DNA of 64,000 nt from HGM04593 sp045654645 (GTDB lineage: Bacteria > Bacteroidota > Bacteroidia > Bacteroidales > Bacteroidaceae): assembly GCA_045654645.1 (NCBI GenBank), contig JAZONR010000039.1:29005-93004 (forward strand). Direction: 5' to 3'. Below are positions 25,303 through 34,123 of the stretch, one piece after another (within the stretch, counting starts at the first letter, position 1; each line of letters starts with the position of its first letter). Made by a program: the position numbers and the translations under genes. The notes beneath the pieces were generated by a model that was not told where the DNA came from, searched no databases, and saw only the letters and a program-made list of their open reading frames with translations.

Positions 25303-27761
25303 AAAGAATTCTTGGAGCTGAAGGGCGTCTGACGTCTCCTGATAGCCGTGTAACGCGCCTGCTCACCGACAGTCGTTCACTCTCCTTCCCCGAGGGAACA
25401 CTATTCTTTGCCATACCCACCAAGCACGGCAATGGACACAACTACATACAGGAACTATATAGACGCGGTGTCAGACATTTTGTGGTGAGCAGCACCACCG
25501 AGTGCGAGGGCATTGATGATGCCGACATCATTGTTGTCCCCGACACCCTGACTGCCCTTCAAAGAGTGGCAGCCCACCACCGTTCACAGTTCAACATTCC
25601 GGTCATTGGCATCACCGGCAGCGACGGCAAGACTATTGTAAAGGAGTGGCTCTACCAAATTGCAGCCGGCAGCTACAGCGTTACCCGTTCGCCGCGCAGC
25701 TACAATTCACAGATTGGTGTACCACTTTCGGTTTGGTTGCTTCGCAATGAAAGCACGCTGGGGATTTTCGAGGCCGGAATTTCGCAGTGCGGCGAGATGG
25801 AGAAACTACAACCCATAATTAAACCCACGATAGGCATAATCACCAATATCAGCGGGGCCCACCAAGAGAATTTCGCCACCCTGCAGCAGAAGTGCCGCGA
25901 AAAAATGAAGCTATTCAACAGTTGCAGCACTGTTATCTACAACGCCGATGACCACGTGCTCAACGAGTGTTTGACAGCCCTGCCCGATGGTGCCGAGAAA
26001 ATCGCCTGGTCAAGGAACAACCCCCAATGCCCACTCTACATTGAAAGTGTAGAGAAGATGGCCAACGGCACATCTATCACATACCGCCACCGCTGCACAA
26101 AAGGAAATTTCCGTATCCCGTTTGTTGATAACGCATCCATTGACGATTCGATAACCTGCCTTGCGGCAGCGCTATGCCTTGGAATACCACAAGAGACAAT
26201 CGCCGAGCGTATGGCACAGCTTGAGCCTGTAGCTATGCGCCTGGAGGTGAAGGAGGGCAAACGCGGATGCATAATAATAAACGACAGCTACAATGCCGAC
26301 ACGGCATCACTCGACATTGCGCTCGATTTTATGGAGCGCCGCTGCGCCACACTGCCCGGGCTCAAACACACGCTTATTCTTTCCGACATAAAGCAGACAG
26401 GGGAAAGCGCGCATACTCTCTACAAAACCGTGCTCGATTGCATCGCCAAGCGCGGAATAGAGAAGTTTATTGGCATTGGCAGTGAGATTCTATCACAGGC
26501 CGATATATTCGCAACAACATCCACAGAGTGCCATTTTTTCGCTACCACTGCCGAGCTGCTTGCATCGCCATTGCTCAAGACTATGCAGAATGAGTGCGTG
26601 CTGATAAAAGGTTCCCGCTCGTTCCGCTTTGAGGAGGTGTGCGAGGCGCTTGAGAAAAAGGTGCACCAAACCATACTCGAAGTAAACCTGAGCGCACTGC
26701 GCAACAATCTCAACCGCTACCGCAACAGTTTTGCCGACGGGGTGAAGAGTATCTGTATGGTAAAAGCATCGGCCTATGGAGCAGGAGCGCTGGAGGTGGG
26801 ACGCACCCTGCAAGAGTGCAACGTAGACTATTTGGCTGTGGCTGTGGCCGATGAAGGTGCCGAGCTGCGCAAAGAGGGAATTACAACCGGTATAATTGTA
26901 ATGAACCCCGAGCCAAGCTCCCACACAATTCTCTTCGACAACAAACTGGAGCCCGAGGTCTACAGCTTTTCAATGCTGCACTCGCTCATTGAGGCTGCAA
27001 GCCGCGAAGGCATAACAGACTACCCCGTGCACATTAAGGTGGACACCGGAATGCACCGTCTGGGATTTCTTCCCGATGAGATACCGGCGCTCATTGAGGT
27101 GCTCAAAAGCCAGAATACATTAACGCCGCGCTCGATATTCTCGCATTTCGCAGGCAGCGACAGCGAAACATTTGACACATTCACGGCCGAGCAACTTAGC
27201 CGCTTCAACAAGGCAGCCAAGACACTTCAGACGGCTTTCAACCACAAGATACTGCGCCACATTTGCAATAGCGCCGGAGCTGAACGTTTCACACAAGCTC
27301 GTTACGATATGGTGCGCCTGGGCATAGGGCTCTACGGTATATCCCCGTTGGAGAAGAGCGCAGATGATTTACGCCCCATTTCAACTCTCAAAACAATAAT
27401 TCTGCAAATACACGACATTCCGAGCACGGAAACCGTAGGCTACAGCCGCCGTGGCACATTGAAGCGCGACTCTCGCATAGCTGCACTGCCGATAGGATAT
27501 GCCGACGGCCTCAACCGCCGCCTGGGCAACGGCAAAGGATACTGCATTGTCAATGGCAAGAAAGCGCCATATATTGGAAACATCTGTATGGACGTGTGTA
27601 TGATAGATGTAACCGATATCAACTGCAAGGAGGGCGACACTGTGGAGATATTCGGCCCCAACTTGCCGGTAACAACCGTTGCCGATTGGTTGGAGACCAT
27701 CCCCTATGAGGTGCTCACATCTGTATCAACCCGCATAAAGCGAGTATACTACAGCGACTAA
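25278..27761 (+). CDS. murF-alr: Bifunctional UDP-MurNAc-tripeptide D-Ala-D-Ala ligase / alanine racemase (MurF-Alr fusion)
   Basis: An 827-residue fusion found in Bacteroidota. Residues 1-~455 are MurF, with the Mur-ligase ATP loop GITGSDGKT at 111-119 and NDSYNADTASLDIAL near 334. It adds D-Ala-D-Ala to UDP-MurNAc-tripeptide. Residues ~460-827 are an alanine racemase of fold type III, with the PLP lysine at 496 (MVKASAYGAG), a catalytic Tyr in GYSRRGTLK near 720 and GNICMDVCMIDVTD near 765. The fusion places L/D-alanine conversion next to use of D-Ala-D-Ala; ddl is not in the window. MurF's GKT loop has Ser-Asp where many have Thr-Asn, but the core is intact. The 3'-end element follows the stop. 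Confidence 0.96.
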   Translation: MQYTVEQIKRILGAEGRLTSPDSRVTRLLTDSRSLSFPEGTLFFAIPTKHGNGHNYIQELYRRGVRHFVVSSTTECEGIDDADIIVVPDTLTALQRVAAHHRSQFNIPVIGITGSDGKTIVKEWLYQIAAGSYSVTRSPRSYNSQIGVPLSVWLLRNESTLGIFEAGISQCGEMEKLQPIIKPTIGIITNISGAHQENFATLQQKCREKMKLFNSCSTVIYNADDHVLNECLTALPDGAEKIAWSRNNPQCPLYIESVEKMANGTSITYRHRCTKGNFRIPFVDNASIDDSITCLAAALCLGIPQETIAERMAQLEPVAMRLEVKEGKRGCIIINDSYNADTASLDIALDFMERRCATLPGLKHTLILSDIKQTGESAHTLYKTVLDCIAKRGIEKFIGIGSEILSQADIFATTSTECHFFATTAELLASPLLKTMQNECVLIKGSRSFRFEEVCEALEKKVHQTILEVNLSALRNNLNRYRNSFADGVKSICMVKASAYGAGALEVGRTLQECNVDYLAVAVADEGAELRKEGITTGIIVMNPEPSSHTILFDNKLEPEVYSFSMLHSLIEAASREGITDYPVHIKVDTGMHRLGFLPDEIPALIEVLKSQNTLTPRSIFSHFAGSDSETFDTFTAEQLSRFNKAAKTLQTAFNHKILRHICNSAGAERFTQARYDMVRLGIGLYGISPLEKSADDLRPISTLKTIILQIHDIPSTETVGYSRRGTLKRDSRIAALPIGYADGLNRRLGNGKGYCIVNGKKAPYIGNICMDVCMIDVTDINCKEGDTVEIFGPNLPVTTVADWLETIPYEVLTSVSTRIKRVYYSD

Positions 27762-27779
27762 CAGGATGTATAGAATAAT

Positions 27780-27810
27780 GAGGGTGCCCCAAAAGTAAAG
27801 GGACACCCTC
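27780..27810 (+). terminator. Terminator hairpin after murF/alr
   Basis: Arms 27780-27790 and 27800-27810 pair with one A/C mismatch (GAGGGTG with CACCCTC at the base). It lies 18 bp after the stop and opens copy 2 of the 3'-end element. It is located between convergent genes and may serve both. Confidence 0.7.
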
Positions 27811-27886
27811 GTTTGTGAGAAGTTGAATAAAAAGAGCTGTTTTTAGGCTTGCGGGTATAACAACAAAAGAGCCTTTTTAGTCAGCT
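27811..27886 (+). repeat. Dispersed 3'-end element, copy 2 (tail)
   Basis: The tail follows the terminator hairpin. Its first part, with the end of the hairpin, gives a 30-bp perfect inverted match to 29388-29417. Its last part (27870-27885) is a 16-bp perfect inverted match to 29371-29386. Blocks A and B also match copy 1 at 538-568 and 625-645. A bulged AAAAAGAGCT can pair with AGCCTTTTT, forming a second terminator-like hairpin. Confidence 0.75.
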
Positions 27887-27903
27887 TCATACAGGCAGCC
27901 TCA

Positions 27904-29214
27904 TCACACAAGATTCATTATGAATATGTAGAATATCAGCAACGGTGTGATATATTTCAGCATAAATATCACCACCGGCGCAATATAGGACTTCAAGGAA
28001 CCACTGTTGGTCAGTTCGCTCTTCATAAAGCCGTTGTCCATAAACCACATCACAAATACACAGGTAAACATTGCACCCAGCGGCATAAGTATGTTGGCTG
28101 TAACAAAGTCGAATATGGTGAAGAAATCGACACCAAACAGAGAGTAGAAAGTTACAGCACTCAATGCTATAGATATGCCGGTTGTTAAAAGCGCACCACC
28201 TCTACGGGAGAGCTTGAACTCCTCATTGAAATAGGCTGTGAGCACTTCGTGGAAAGAGATTGTGGAGGTTAGCGACGCCAGCACCACAAGCAGGAAGAAT
28301 ATTGCCGACCACAGAGGCGCCAACGGCATTCCCTTAAAAATCTCGGGCAGGGTTACAAAGACCAGCGAAGGGCCCTCGGCCGGCTCAAGCCCTGCACTGA
28401 ACACAGCGGGGAATATCACAAGACCGGCAAGCACCGAAACCAACAACGTGAGCACAGATACATTAAACGACGTGGATATAAGATTGTTATTCTTCTTGAA
28501 ATAGGAGGCGTATGTAACCATACAGCCCATTCCCACTGAAAGAGAGAAGAAAGCCTGACCAATGGCCATCATTATAGTATCGGGTTTGAACGCCTCGGAG
28601 AAGTCGCAGGAGAGGAAGAAACGATAGCCCTCTGAAGCACCCGGCATAAACGCCACACGTATTGCCATAACAATGAGTATGACAAAGAGCATAGGCATCA
28701 TTATTTTAGACGCCTTTTCAATACCCTTCTCCACTCCTCGTGAAACAATGAAATGTGTCAGCAGGATAAATAGCACGCCATAGAGCAACGGCCGCCACGA
28801 CTGCTGAAAAGCATCGTACTGCTCCTTGAAGGGAATAGACGTTGAATAGAGGCTGCCTGTAACCGAATTGACAAGATACTCGAGCGACCAACCTGCTATG
28901 AGGTAATAGTAGCCCGAGATGAGCAACGCCCCAAGCACTCCATTGTAGCCAAGCCAGCTCCAGCGCTTGGAGAGAGCACGGAACGCGCCCACTGCATTCT
29001 TGCCCGTTCTGCGCCCCACGGCAAACTCGGCAAGCATTGCCGGAATACCCACAGCAAACACACTCAAAAGAAACACAAGCAGAAAAGCTGCACCGCCGTG
29101 CTTGCCGGCAATATAAGGAAAACGCCACAGGGCACCCAAGCCAATGGCACTGCCGGCAGCAACAAGTATTACGCTAAGTTTACCTCCAAACGAGGCACGT
29201 GGTTGTTCACTCAT
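27904..29214 (-). CDS. Sodium-dependent transporter, NSS/SNF family
   Basis: A 436-residue member of the neurotransmitter:sodium symporter family, likely importing an amino acid or related compound with Na+. The start is the ATG at 29214 (MSEQPRASFGGKLSVIL); residues before it are upstream sequence. The N-terminal signature AAGSAIGLGALWRFPYIAGKHGGAAF (TM1 with the unwound substrate/Na+ site) begins near residue 18. About eleven to twelve hydrophobic segments follow, and the protein is shorter than eukaryotic transporters, as is usual in bacteria. Substrate cannot be predicted. The gene is flanked by inverted copies of the 3'-end element, and no other gene is between them. Confidence 0.92.
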   Translation of the reverse strand: MSEQPRASFGGKLSVILVAAGSAIGLGALWRFPYIAGKHGGAAFLLVFLLSVFAVGIPAMLAEFAVGRRTGKNAVGAFRALSKRWSWLGYNGVLGALLISGYYYLIAGWSLEYLVNSVTGSLYSTSIPFKEQYDAFQQSWRPLLYGVLFILLTHFIVSRGVEKGIEKASKIMMPMLFVILIVMAIRVAFMPGASEGYRFFLSCDFSEAFKPDTIMMAIGQAFFSLSVGMGCMVTYASYFKKNNNLISTSFNVSVLTLLVSVLAGLVIFPAVFSAGLEPAEGPSLVFVTLPEIFKGMPLAPLWSAIFFLLVVLASLTSTISFHEVLTAYFNEEFKLSRRGGALLTTGISIALSAVTFYSLFGVDFFTIFDFVTANILMPLGAMFTCVFVMWFMDNGFMKSELTNSGSLKSYIAPVVIFMLKYITPLLIFYIFIMNLV

Positions 29215-29370
29215 AGTATCATTTTTATAAATAGACCGCGAAAATAATAAAAAAGCATAAACCAAACAGCGAAAATGCCGCCAAGTTTATGCTTTTAACC
29301 ATTTATCATAGAAGACGAGCATACAAGGATATAATAACTGCTTTAATAAAGCAACAGTGCATAGCAAGCA

Positions 29371-29441
29371 GCTGACTAAAAAGGCTATTTTTATTCAACT
29401 TCTCACAAACGAGGGTGCCCCTTTAATTTTGGGGCACCCTC
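29371..29441 (-). repeat. Dispersed 3'-end element, copy 3 (hairpin plus shortened tail)
   Basis: This is in minus-strand orientation, 14 bp after the ddh stop. The hairpin (29411-29421 with 29431-29441) is a perfect 11-bp GC-rich stem. The tail (29371-29410) equals copy 2 but lacks ~37 bp between two AAAAGAGC-like direct repeats, as if deleted by slippage. The hairpin should act as the ddh terminator. Confidence 0.75.
29411..29441 (-). terminator. Terminator of ddh
   Basis: An 11-bp perfect stem GAGGGTGCCCC with a 9-nt A/T loop, starting 14 bp beyond the ddh stop codon on the minus strand. It forms the head of the 3'-end element, copy 3. Confidence 0.75.
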
Positions 29442-29454
29442 TTGTTAAAGTATC

Positions 29455-30354
29455 TTATACAAGGTGTGCAATATGCTCTTCACGGTCGCCGTAGAGAAGG
29501 TCTACAAGCGGAATCTCTATCATTGTGTAACAACCGGGAGCCTGACGCATTGTTGCACGTGCACAGCACACAAGCACCTGGGCAGTGAGCGCCGGATTGT
29601 TGATGCGCATATTGAACTCAAAGAGCTGATTTTGCGTTGTGCCGGACACACCTTTGCGTGTGAGGTGCACACCGTGTCCCATATCCAAAAGATCATCCAC
29701 GCAAGGTACCAGTTTCACGTGTGTCTCATCGTTTACAAAATAGGGGTCGGCTTTTATGGCAGCTGCCACCTGATTGAAATCGTAGCCCTCCTCCAACTCA
29801 ATATACACCATACGGCGATGTATTCCGGTGCCAACGGGTATTGTCATTGAAAGCGCAGCCTTCACTCCCTCAATTGCCTTTACGGCAACAGTGTGGCCCA
29901 TACTCATTCCCGGGCCGAAATTGGTGTATGTGATACCTTTGGGGGCTATCGCCTCGAGCAAAGTGCGTATTACCGAGTCGCTGCCCGGGTCCCAACCTGC
30001 CGAAATAATTGAAACGGCATTGCCGGCCTCGGCGCTTTCGCCAAGAGAACTGCGCAGTTCAAGTATCTTTGAATGGATATCGAAACTATCGACTGTGTTT
30101 ATTCCCAATGCAAGAATATCCTTGGCATAGCGCTCCACGCTGCGGGTGGGTGTAGAAAGAATTGCCACATCCACATCACCCAGTTCGCGTATATCTTTCA
30201 CCACATTGTAGCCCTGAAGCTCCGCGGGCACATTTTCGGAGCCCGAACGACGCACAACACCGGCCACCTCAAAATCGGGCGCAGCACAAAGTGCCTGCAG
30301 TGTATATTTTCCAATATTGCCATAACCTACGATGGCTGCTCTAATCTTTCTCAT
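29455..30354 (-). CDS. ddh: meso-diaminopimelate dehydrogenase
   Basis: A 299-residue NADP-dependent enzyme converting tetrahydrodipicolinate directly to meso-diaminopimelate, the one-step branch of lysine and peptidoglycan precursor synthesis. The nucleotide-binding motif VGYGNIGKYT sits at residues 9-18. The catalytic-domain block SIISAGWDPGSDSVIRTL near 115 and NFGPGMSMGHTVAVKAI near 145 are characteristic of Ddh. Length is close to the ~320 residues of the Corynebacterium enzyme. It is a single gene with its own terminator and is divergent from nothing; pnp lies upstream in the same direction 156 bp away. Confidence 0.94.
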   Translation of the reverse strand: MRKIRAAIVGYGNIGKYTLQALCAAPDFEVAGVVRRSGSENVPAELQGYNVVKDIRELGDVDVAILSTPTRSVERYAKDILALGINTVDSFDIHSKILELRSSLGESAEAGNAVSIISAGWDPGSDSVIRTLLEAIAPKGITYTNFGPGMSMGHTVAVKAIEGVKAALSMTIPVGTGIHRRMVYIELEEGYDFNQVAAAIKADPYFVNDETHVKLVPCVDDLLDMGHGVHLTRKGVSGTTQNQLFEFNMRINNPALTAQVLVCCARATMRQAPGCYTMIEIPLVDLLYGDREEHIAHLV

Positions 30355-30471
30355 AATATGTTTGTTGTTAGTTGTGCGAAGATAAATAAAATATCATTTT
30401 CCACAGCCGACTATGCTGTTTTTTTAGCATTATTTATCAATAGCACGGCTACTCCTTATTATATATAAAAC

Positions 30472-30501
30472 AACAGCACCGAGGCCTGCCTCGGTGCTGT
30501 T
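30472..30501 (-). terminator. Terminator of pnp
   Basis: A perfect 13-bp GC-rich stem (30472-30484 with 30489-30501) and a four-base loop, 9 bp beyond the pnp stop on the minus strand. A T-rich stretch (GTTTTATATAT on that strand) follows. Confidence 0.85.
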
Positions 30502-30510
30502 TATCAATTG

Positions 30511-32697
30511 TTACTGCTTGTCGCTATTGGGGCGGCGCTCACCGCGGTCGCGGCGGGGACGACGCTCACGCTCCTCGTAACCCTCGGGCTTCTCGAGAAG
30601 CACCTTGCGAGAGAGCTTGAACTTGCCGGTCTTGGGGTCAATCTCGAGCAACTTCACCTGAAGCTTGTCGCCCTCGTTGATACCGGTCTCCTCCATTGTC
30701 TCGAAACGCTTCCAGTCGATTTCCGAGATGTGGAGCAAGCCATCCTTGCCGGGCATAAACTCAACGAATGCACCATAAGGCATCACGCTGCGCACTGTAC
30801 CCTCGTAAACCTCACCGGCCTCGGGGATGGCAACAATTGCGCGAATCTTTGCAATTGCATCGTTGATAGACTTGCCGTTGTTTGCAGCAATCTCAATAAC
30901 GCCCTCGCCGTCAATCTCCTCAATTGAGATTGTAGCACCGGTCTCCTCCTGCATACCCTGGATAATCTTTCCGCCCGGGCCAATGACAGCACCGATGAAC
31001 TCCTTGGGGATACGCATTGTCTCAATGCGGGGAGCGTGGGGCTTGAGTTCCTCGCGGGGCTCTGCGATGCACTCGGTAATCTTGCCGAGGATGTGCATAC
31101 GACCCTCACGTGCCTGGTTCAAAGCCTTCTCAAGAATTTCGTATGAGAGACCGTCTACCTTGATATCCATCTGTGTTGCAGTGATACCATCTACAGTACC
31201 TGTTACCTTGAAGTCCATATCACCCAAGTGGTCCTCGTCGCCAAGGATATCACTGAGCACTGCATACTTCTCTTCACCTGCGTTCTTGATGAGACCCATA
31301 GCAATACCTGAAACGGGCTTCTTAATCTTTACACCGGCATCCATAAGTGCAAGAGTACCCGCACACACTGTTGCCATTGATGAAGAACCGTTTGACTCGA
31401 GAATATCAGATACTACACGAACACAATAGGGATAATCGGCAGGAATCATATTCTTGAGCGCACGGCAAGCGAGGTTACCGTGTCCAATCTCGCGACGGCC
31501 TACACCGCGCTGGGGACGTGCCTCACCTGTAGAGAAGGGAGGGAAGTTATAGTGAAGCAGGAAACGCTCTGTGCCCTGATTCATAACCTCGTCGATAATC
31601 TTCTCGTCGCGCTTTGTACCAAGGGTAACTGTTGTGAGCGACTGTGTCTCACCGCGAGTGAAGACTGCTGAGCCGTGAGGACCGGGCAGATAACCGGCCT
31701 CGCACCAGATGGGGCGGATTTCGGTTGTCTTGCGACCGTCGAGACGCTTGCCCTCATCAAGGATGCAGCGGCGCATAGCCTCCTTCTCAACATCGTGATA
31801 GTAGCGGTCGATGAGAGCACCCTTCTCGGCGAGCTCCTCCTCGGTGAACTGAGCCTTGAACTCCTCCTTGATAGCCTCGAACGCAGCACCACGACCGTGT
31901 TTGTCGTTGTTACCGCTTGCAGCCACCTCATAAGCCTTGGCATAGCAAGCATCGTGAACCATTGCACGGAGCTCCTCGTCGTTCACCTCGTGGCAATACT
32001 CACGCTTAACAGTTGAGCCAACCTCTTCCATAAGTTCCATCTGCGCCTTGCAGTGAACCTTGATGGCCTCGTGTGCAACCTTCATTGCCTCGAGCAGGTC
32101 GTTCTCTGAAACCTCCTTCATCTCACCCTCAACCATCATAATGTTGTCGTATGTAGCGGCAACCATAATGTCCATATCGGCCTCCTCAAGCTGCGCAAAT
32201 GTGGGATTAACCACAAACTCGCCACCGATGCGTGCTACACGCACCTCTGAGATGGGGCCACCGAAGGGGATGTCGGAAACTGCAAGTGCAGCCGATGCTG
32301 CAAGACCTGCAAGCGCATCGGGCATATCAACACCATCGGCCGAGAAAAGCACGATGTTTACATAAACCTCTGCGTGGTAGTTATCGGGGAAAAGGGGGCG
32401 CAATGCACGGTCTACCAAACGGCAAGTGAGGATTTCATAATCCGAAGCCTTGCCCTCGCGGCGTGTGAAACCACCGGGGAAGCGGCCAAATGCGGCATAT
32501 TTCTCTTTGTACTCAACCTGTAAAGGCATAAAATCGGTTCCGGGTACAGCATCCTTCGCTGCACATACTGTGGCCAGCAACATCGTATTGCCCAGACGCA
32601 GCATCACCGAACCGTCGGCCTGCTTTGCAAGCTTGCCGGTCTCAATGGTAATCACGCGGCCATCGGGCAAGGCCACATTCTTTGTAACAACATTCAT
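30511..32697 (-). CDS. pnp: Polyribonucleotide nucleotidyltransferase (PNPase)
   Basis: A 728-residue phosphorolytic 3'-5' exoribonuclease. Order of parts: first RNase PH domain (~1-230), helical linker, second RNase PH domain (~320-545), KH domain with the GPGGKIIQGMQEETGA loop near 570, and an S1 domain (~625-700; GEVYEGTVRSVMPYGAFVEFMPGKDGLLHISEI). The last ~20 residues are rich in Arg/Glu (ERRPRRDRGERRP) and probably extend RNA binding. The start ATG at 32697 gives MNVVTKNVALPDGR, as expected. A TATCTTTG box on the minus strand lies ~40 bp upstream. Confidence 0.97.
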   Translation of the reverse strand: MNVVTKNVALPDGRVITIETGKLAKQADGSVMLRLGNTMLLATVCAAKDAVPGTDFMPLQVEYKEKYAAFGRFPGGFTRREGKASDYEILTCRLVDRALRPLFPDNYHAEVYVNIVLFSADGVDMPDALAGLAASAALAVSDIPFGGPISEVRVARIGGEFVVNPTFAQLEEADMDIMVAATYDNIMMVEGEMKEVSENDLLEAMKVAHEAIKVHCKAQMELMEEVGSTVKREYCHEVNDEELRAMVHDACYAKAYEVAASGNNDKHGRGAAFEAIKEEFKAQFTEEELAEKGALIDRYYHDVEKEAMRRCILDEGKRLDGRKTTEIRPIWCEAGYLPGPHGSAVFTRGETQSLTTVTLGTKRDEKIIDEVMNQGTERFLLHYNFPPFSTGEARPQRGVGRREIGHGNLACRALKNMIPADYPYCVRVVSDILESNGSSSMATVCAGTLALMDAGVKIKKPVSGIAMGLIKNAGEEKYAVLSDILGDEDHLGDMDFKVTGTVDGITATQMDIKVDGLSYEILEKALNQAREGRMHILGKITECIAEPREELKPHAPRIETMRIPKEFIGAVIGPGGKIIQGMQEETGATISIEEIDGEGVIEIAANNGKSINDAIAKIRAIVAIPEAGEVYEGTVRSVMPYGAFVEFMPGKDGLLHISEIDWKRFETMEETGINEGDKLQVKLLEIDPKTGKFKLSRKVLLEKPEGYEERERRPRRDRGERRPNSDKQ

Positions 32698-32737
32698 CTT
32701 TTTTATATTTTAAACAAAAATTTTATTGTAATTCTCG

Positions 32738-32745
32738 CAAAGATA
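32738..32745 (-). promoter_or_regulatory. Candidate -7 box of pnp
   Basis: TATCTTTG on the minus strand, 41 bp from the pnp ATG. No TTG box is found at the standard distance. It faces away from the +strand TATCTTTG at 32767-32774, so the two divergent promoters would overlap. Confidence 0.45.
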
Positions 32746-32766
32746 TACAATTTTCCACATTTTCAT

Positions 32767-32774
32767 TATCTTTG
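32767..32774 (+). promoter_or_regulatory. Candidate -7 box of the thioredoxin-fold lipoprotein gene
   Basis: TATCTTTG on the plus strand with a predicted start near 32781 and a ~98-nt leader. A -33 TTG is not evident; the region where it should lie overlaps the pnp -7 box. Confidence 0.45.
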
Positions 32775-32878
32775 CACCAAAAATTTACGAAAATAGGCTG
32801 TGTCGGGCGCGAATCCCCATTTTTTACATATTATTTCACACGCGTGCACTGCATTTCCAATCTAAAACAAGACAGATT

Positions 32879-34060
32879 ATGAGCATTTTTAAGCAAATAA
32901 CCACAACACTTTCAATATTCATCGCAGCATCTCTTTTCCTTGTCTCTTGCGACAAAAAGAGAAACGAAGAGGGCCCCACATTCACTGTAAAAGGTTGCAT
33001 TGAGAACGCCGAAGGCAAGGAGATTGGCATCTACAACATTGGCGTAGAGGGCGTGAAACAGCTCAGCAAAACAAAGCTGGGGAAGGATGGAAACTACAAA
33101 TTCCGTGTTGCAAAGCCCGAGTGCTTCGATTTCTATATGCTTGTTATTGACAGCTGCGGACGCACTGTGTTCCTTGTAGATTCAACCGAAACCGTAACCA
33201 TCAATGCCAACGCCTCGGCACTTATAGAGAGCTACACCATTGACGGCAACCCGGAGAACCTTAAGATAAAGGAGATTGATATTCTACTCAACGACCTCAA
33301 CAACAAGGTTTTTGAACTTGCCAACAGCACATCGCCTGCCGTGGTGAAGACAAGAAAGGAGATAAACGCCCTTGTCAAGGAGTTCAAAGAGACAATTGTA
33401 AAGGAGTACATAATCCCCAATCCCGGATGTGTCAGCTCCTATTATGCTCTATCGCTGAGGCTTGCCGGCGCCCCCATATTCAACCCCGCAAACGACCGCA
33501 ACGACACTCGCTATTTTGCCGCCGTTGCCACAAACTTCGGGCACGCCCACCCCGACACAAAACACGCGCGATACATAACAGACATTGCCAAGAGGTGCAT
33601 AGAGGCCACACGCAAACCACAAAGCGTTGAGCTGGACATTGAAGAAGCCGAAACAACCATCGAAGGCCTTTTTGAGATAAAGTTGCCTAACGAAAAGGGC
33701 GATACCATTGCCCTATCATCGCTCAAAGGCAATGTAATTCTGCTCGACTTCACAGCATACGAAAGCACAGAGATGAGCAGCCGCAACATCGCAATGCGCA
33801 AGACTTATGAAAAATACAAAAAGCAAGGATTTGAGATTTATCAGGTATCGCTCGACAGACGCGAACACTTTTGGCAACAGTCGGCAGCCAACCTTCCCTG
33901 GGCTTGCGTGCGCGATGTAAATGGCACAGCTGCGCGCCTCTTTGCTGTAGAGAAACTCCCCACCTACTTCCTCATAAACCGCAACGGCGAGATTGTTTTG
34001 CGAGACCTATTGATAAAGAACCCGGATGAGGAGATTGAAAAACTGTTAAAAGAAAAATAA
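32879..34060 (+). CDS. DUF4369-type lipoprotein with redox-inactive thioredoxin fold
   Basis: A 393-residue predicted lipoprotein. The signal peptide ends in the lipobox LVSC with the acylated Cys at 24. Residues ~35-140 are the DUF4369-like beta domain (FTVKGCIENAEGKEIGIYN). Residues ~255-393 form a TlpA/AhpC-like thioredoxin fold (GNVILLDFTAYEST, YQVSLDRREHFW, LPTYFLINRNGEIVLRD). The position of the usual CxxC active site reads AYESTEMSSRN with no cysteine at all, so it should not act as a disulfide reductase. The cis-Pro (LPTYF) is retained. It is a single gene divergent from pnp. A structural or binding role at the envelope is inference. Confidence 0.82.
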   Translation: MSIFKQITTTLSIFIAASLFLVSCDKKRNEEGPTFTVKGCIENAEGKEIGIYNIGVEGVKQLSKTKLGKDGNYKFRVAKPECFDFYMLVIDSCGRTVFLVDSTETVTINANASALIESYTIDGNPENLKIKEIDILLNDLNNKVFELANSTSPAVVKTRKEINALVKEFKETIVKEYIIPNPGCVSSYYALSLRLAGAPIFNPANDRNDTRYFAAVATNFGHAHPDTKHARYITDIAKRCIEATRKPQSVELDIEEAETTIEGLFEIKLPNEKGDTIALSSLKGNVILLDFTAYESTEMSSRNIAMRKTYEKYKKQGFEIYQVSLDRREHFWQQSAANLPWACVRDVNGTAARLFAVEKLPTYFLINRNGEIVLRDLLIKNPDEEIEKLLKEK

Positions 34061-34123
34061 TTTAACGGCAACAGCAGCCTATTGTTACAAAAAATCAATA
34101 CAAATAAAATTTAGCCGTTTTAA

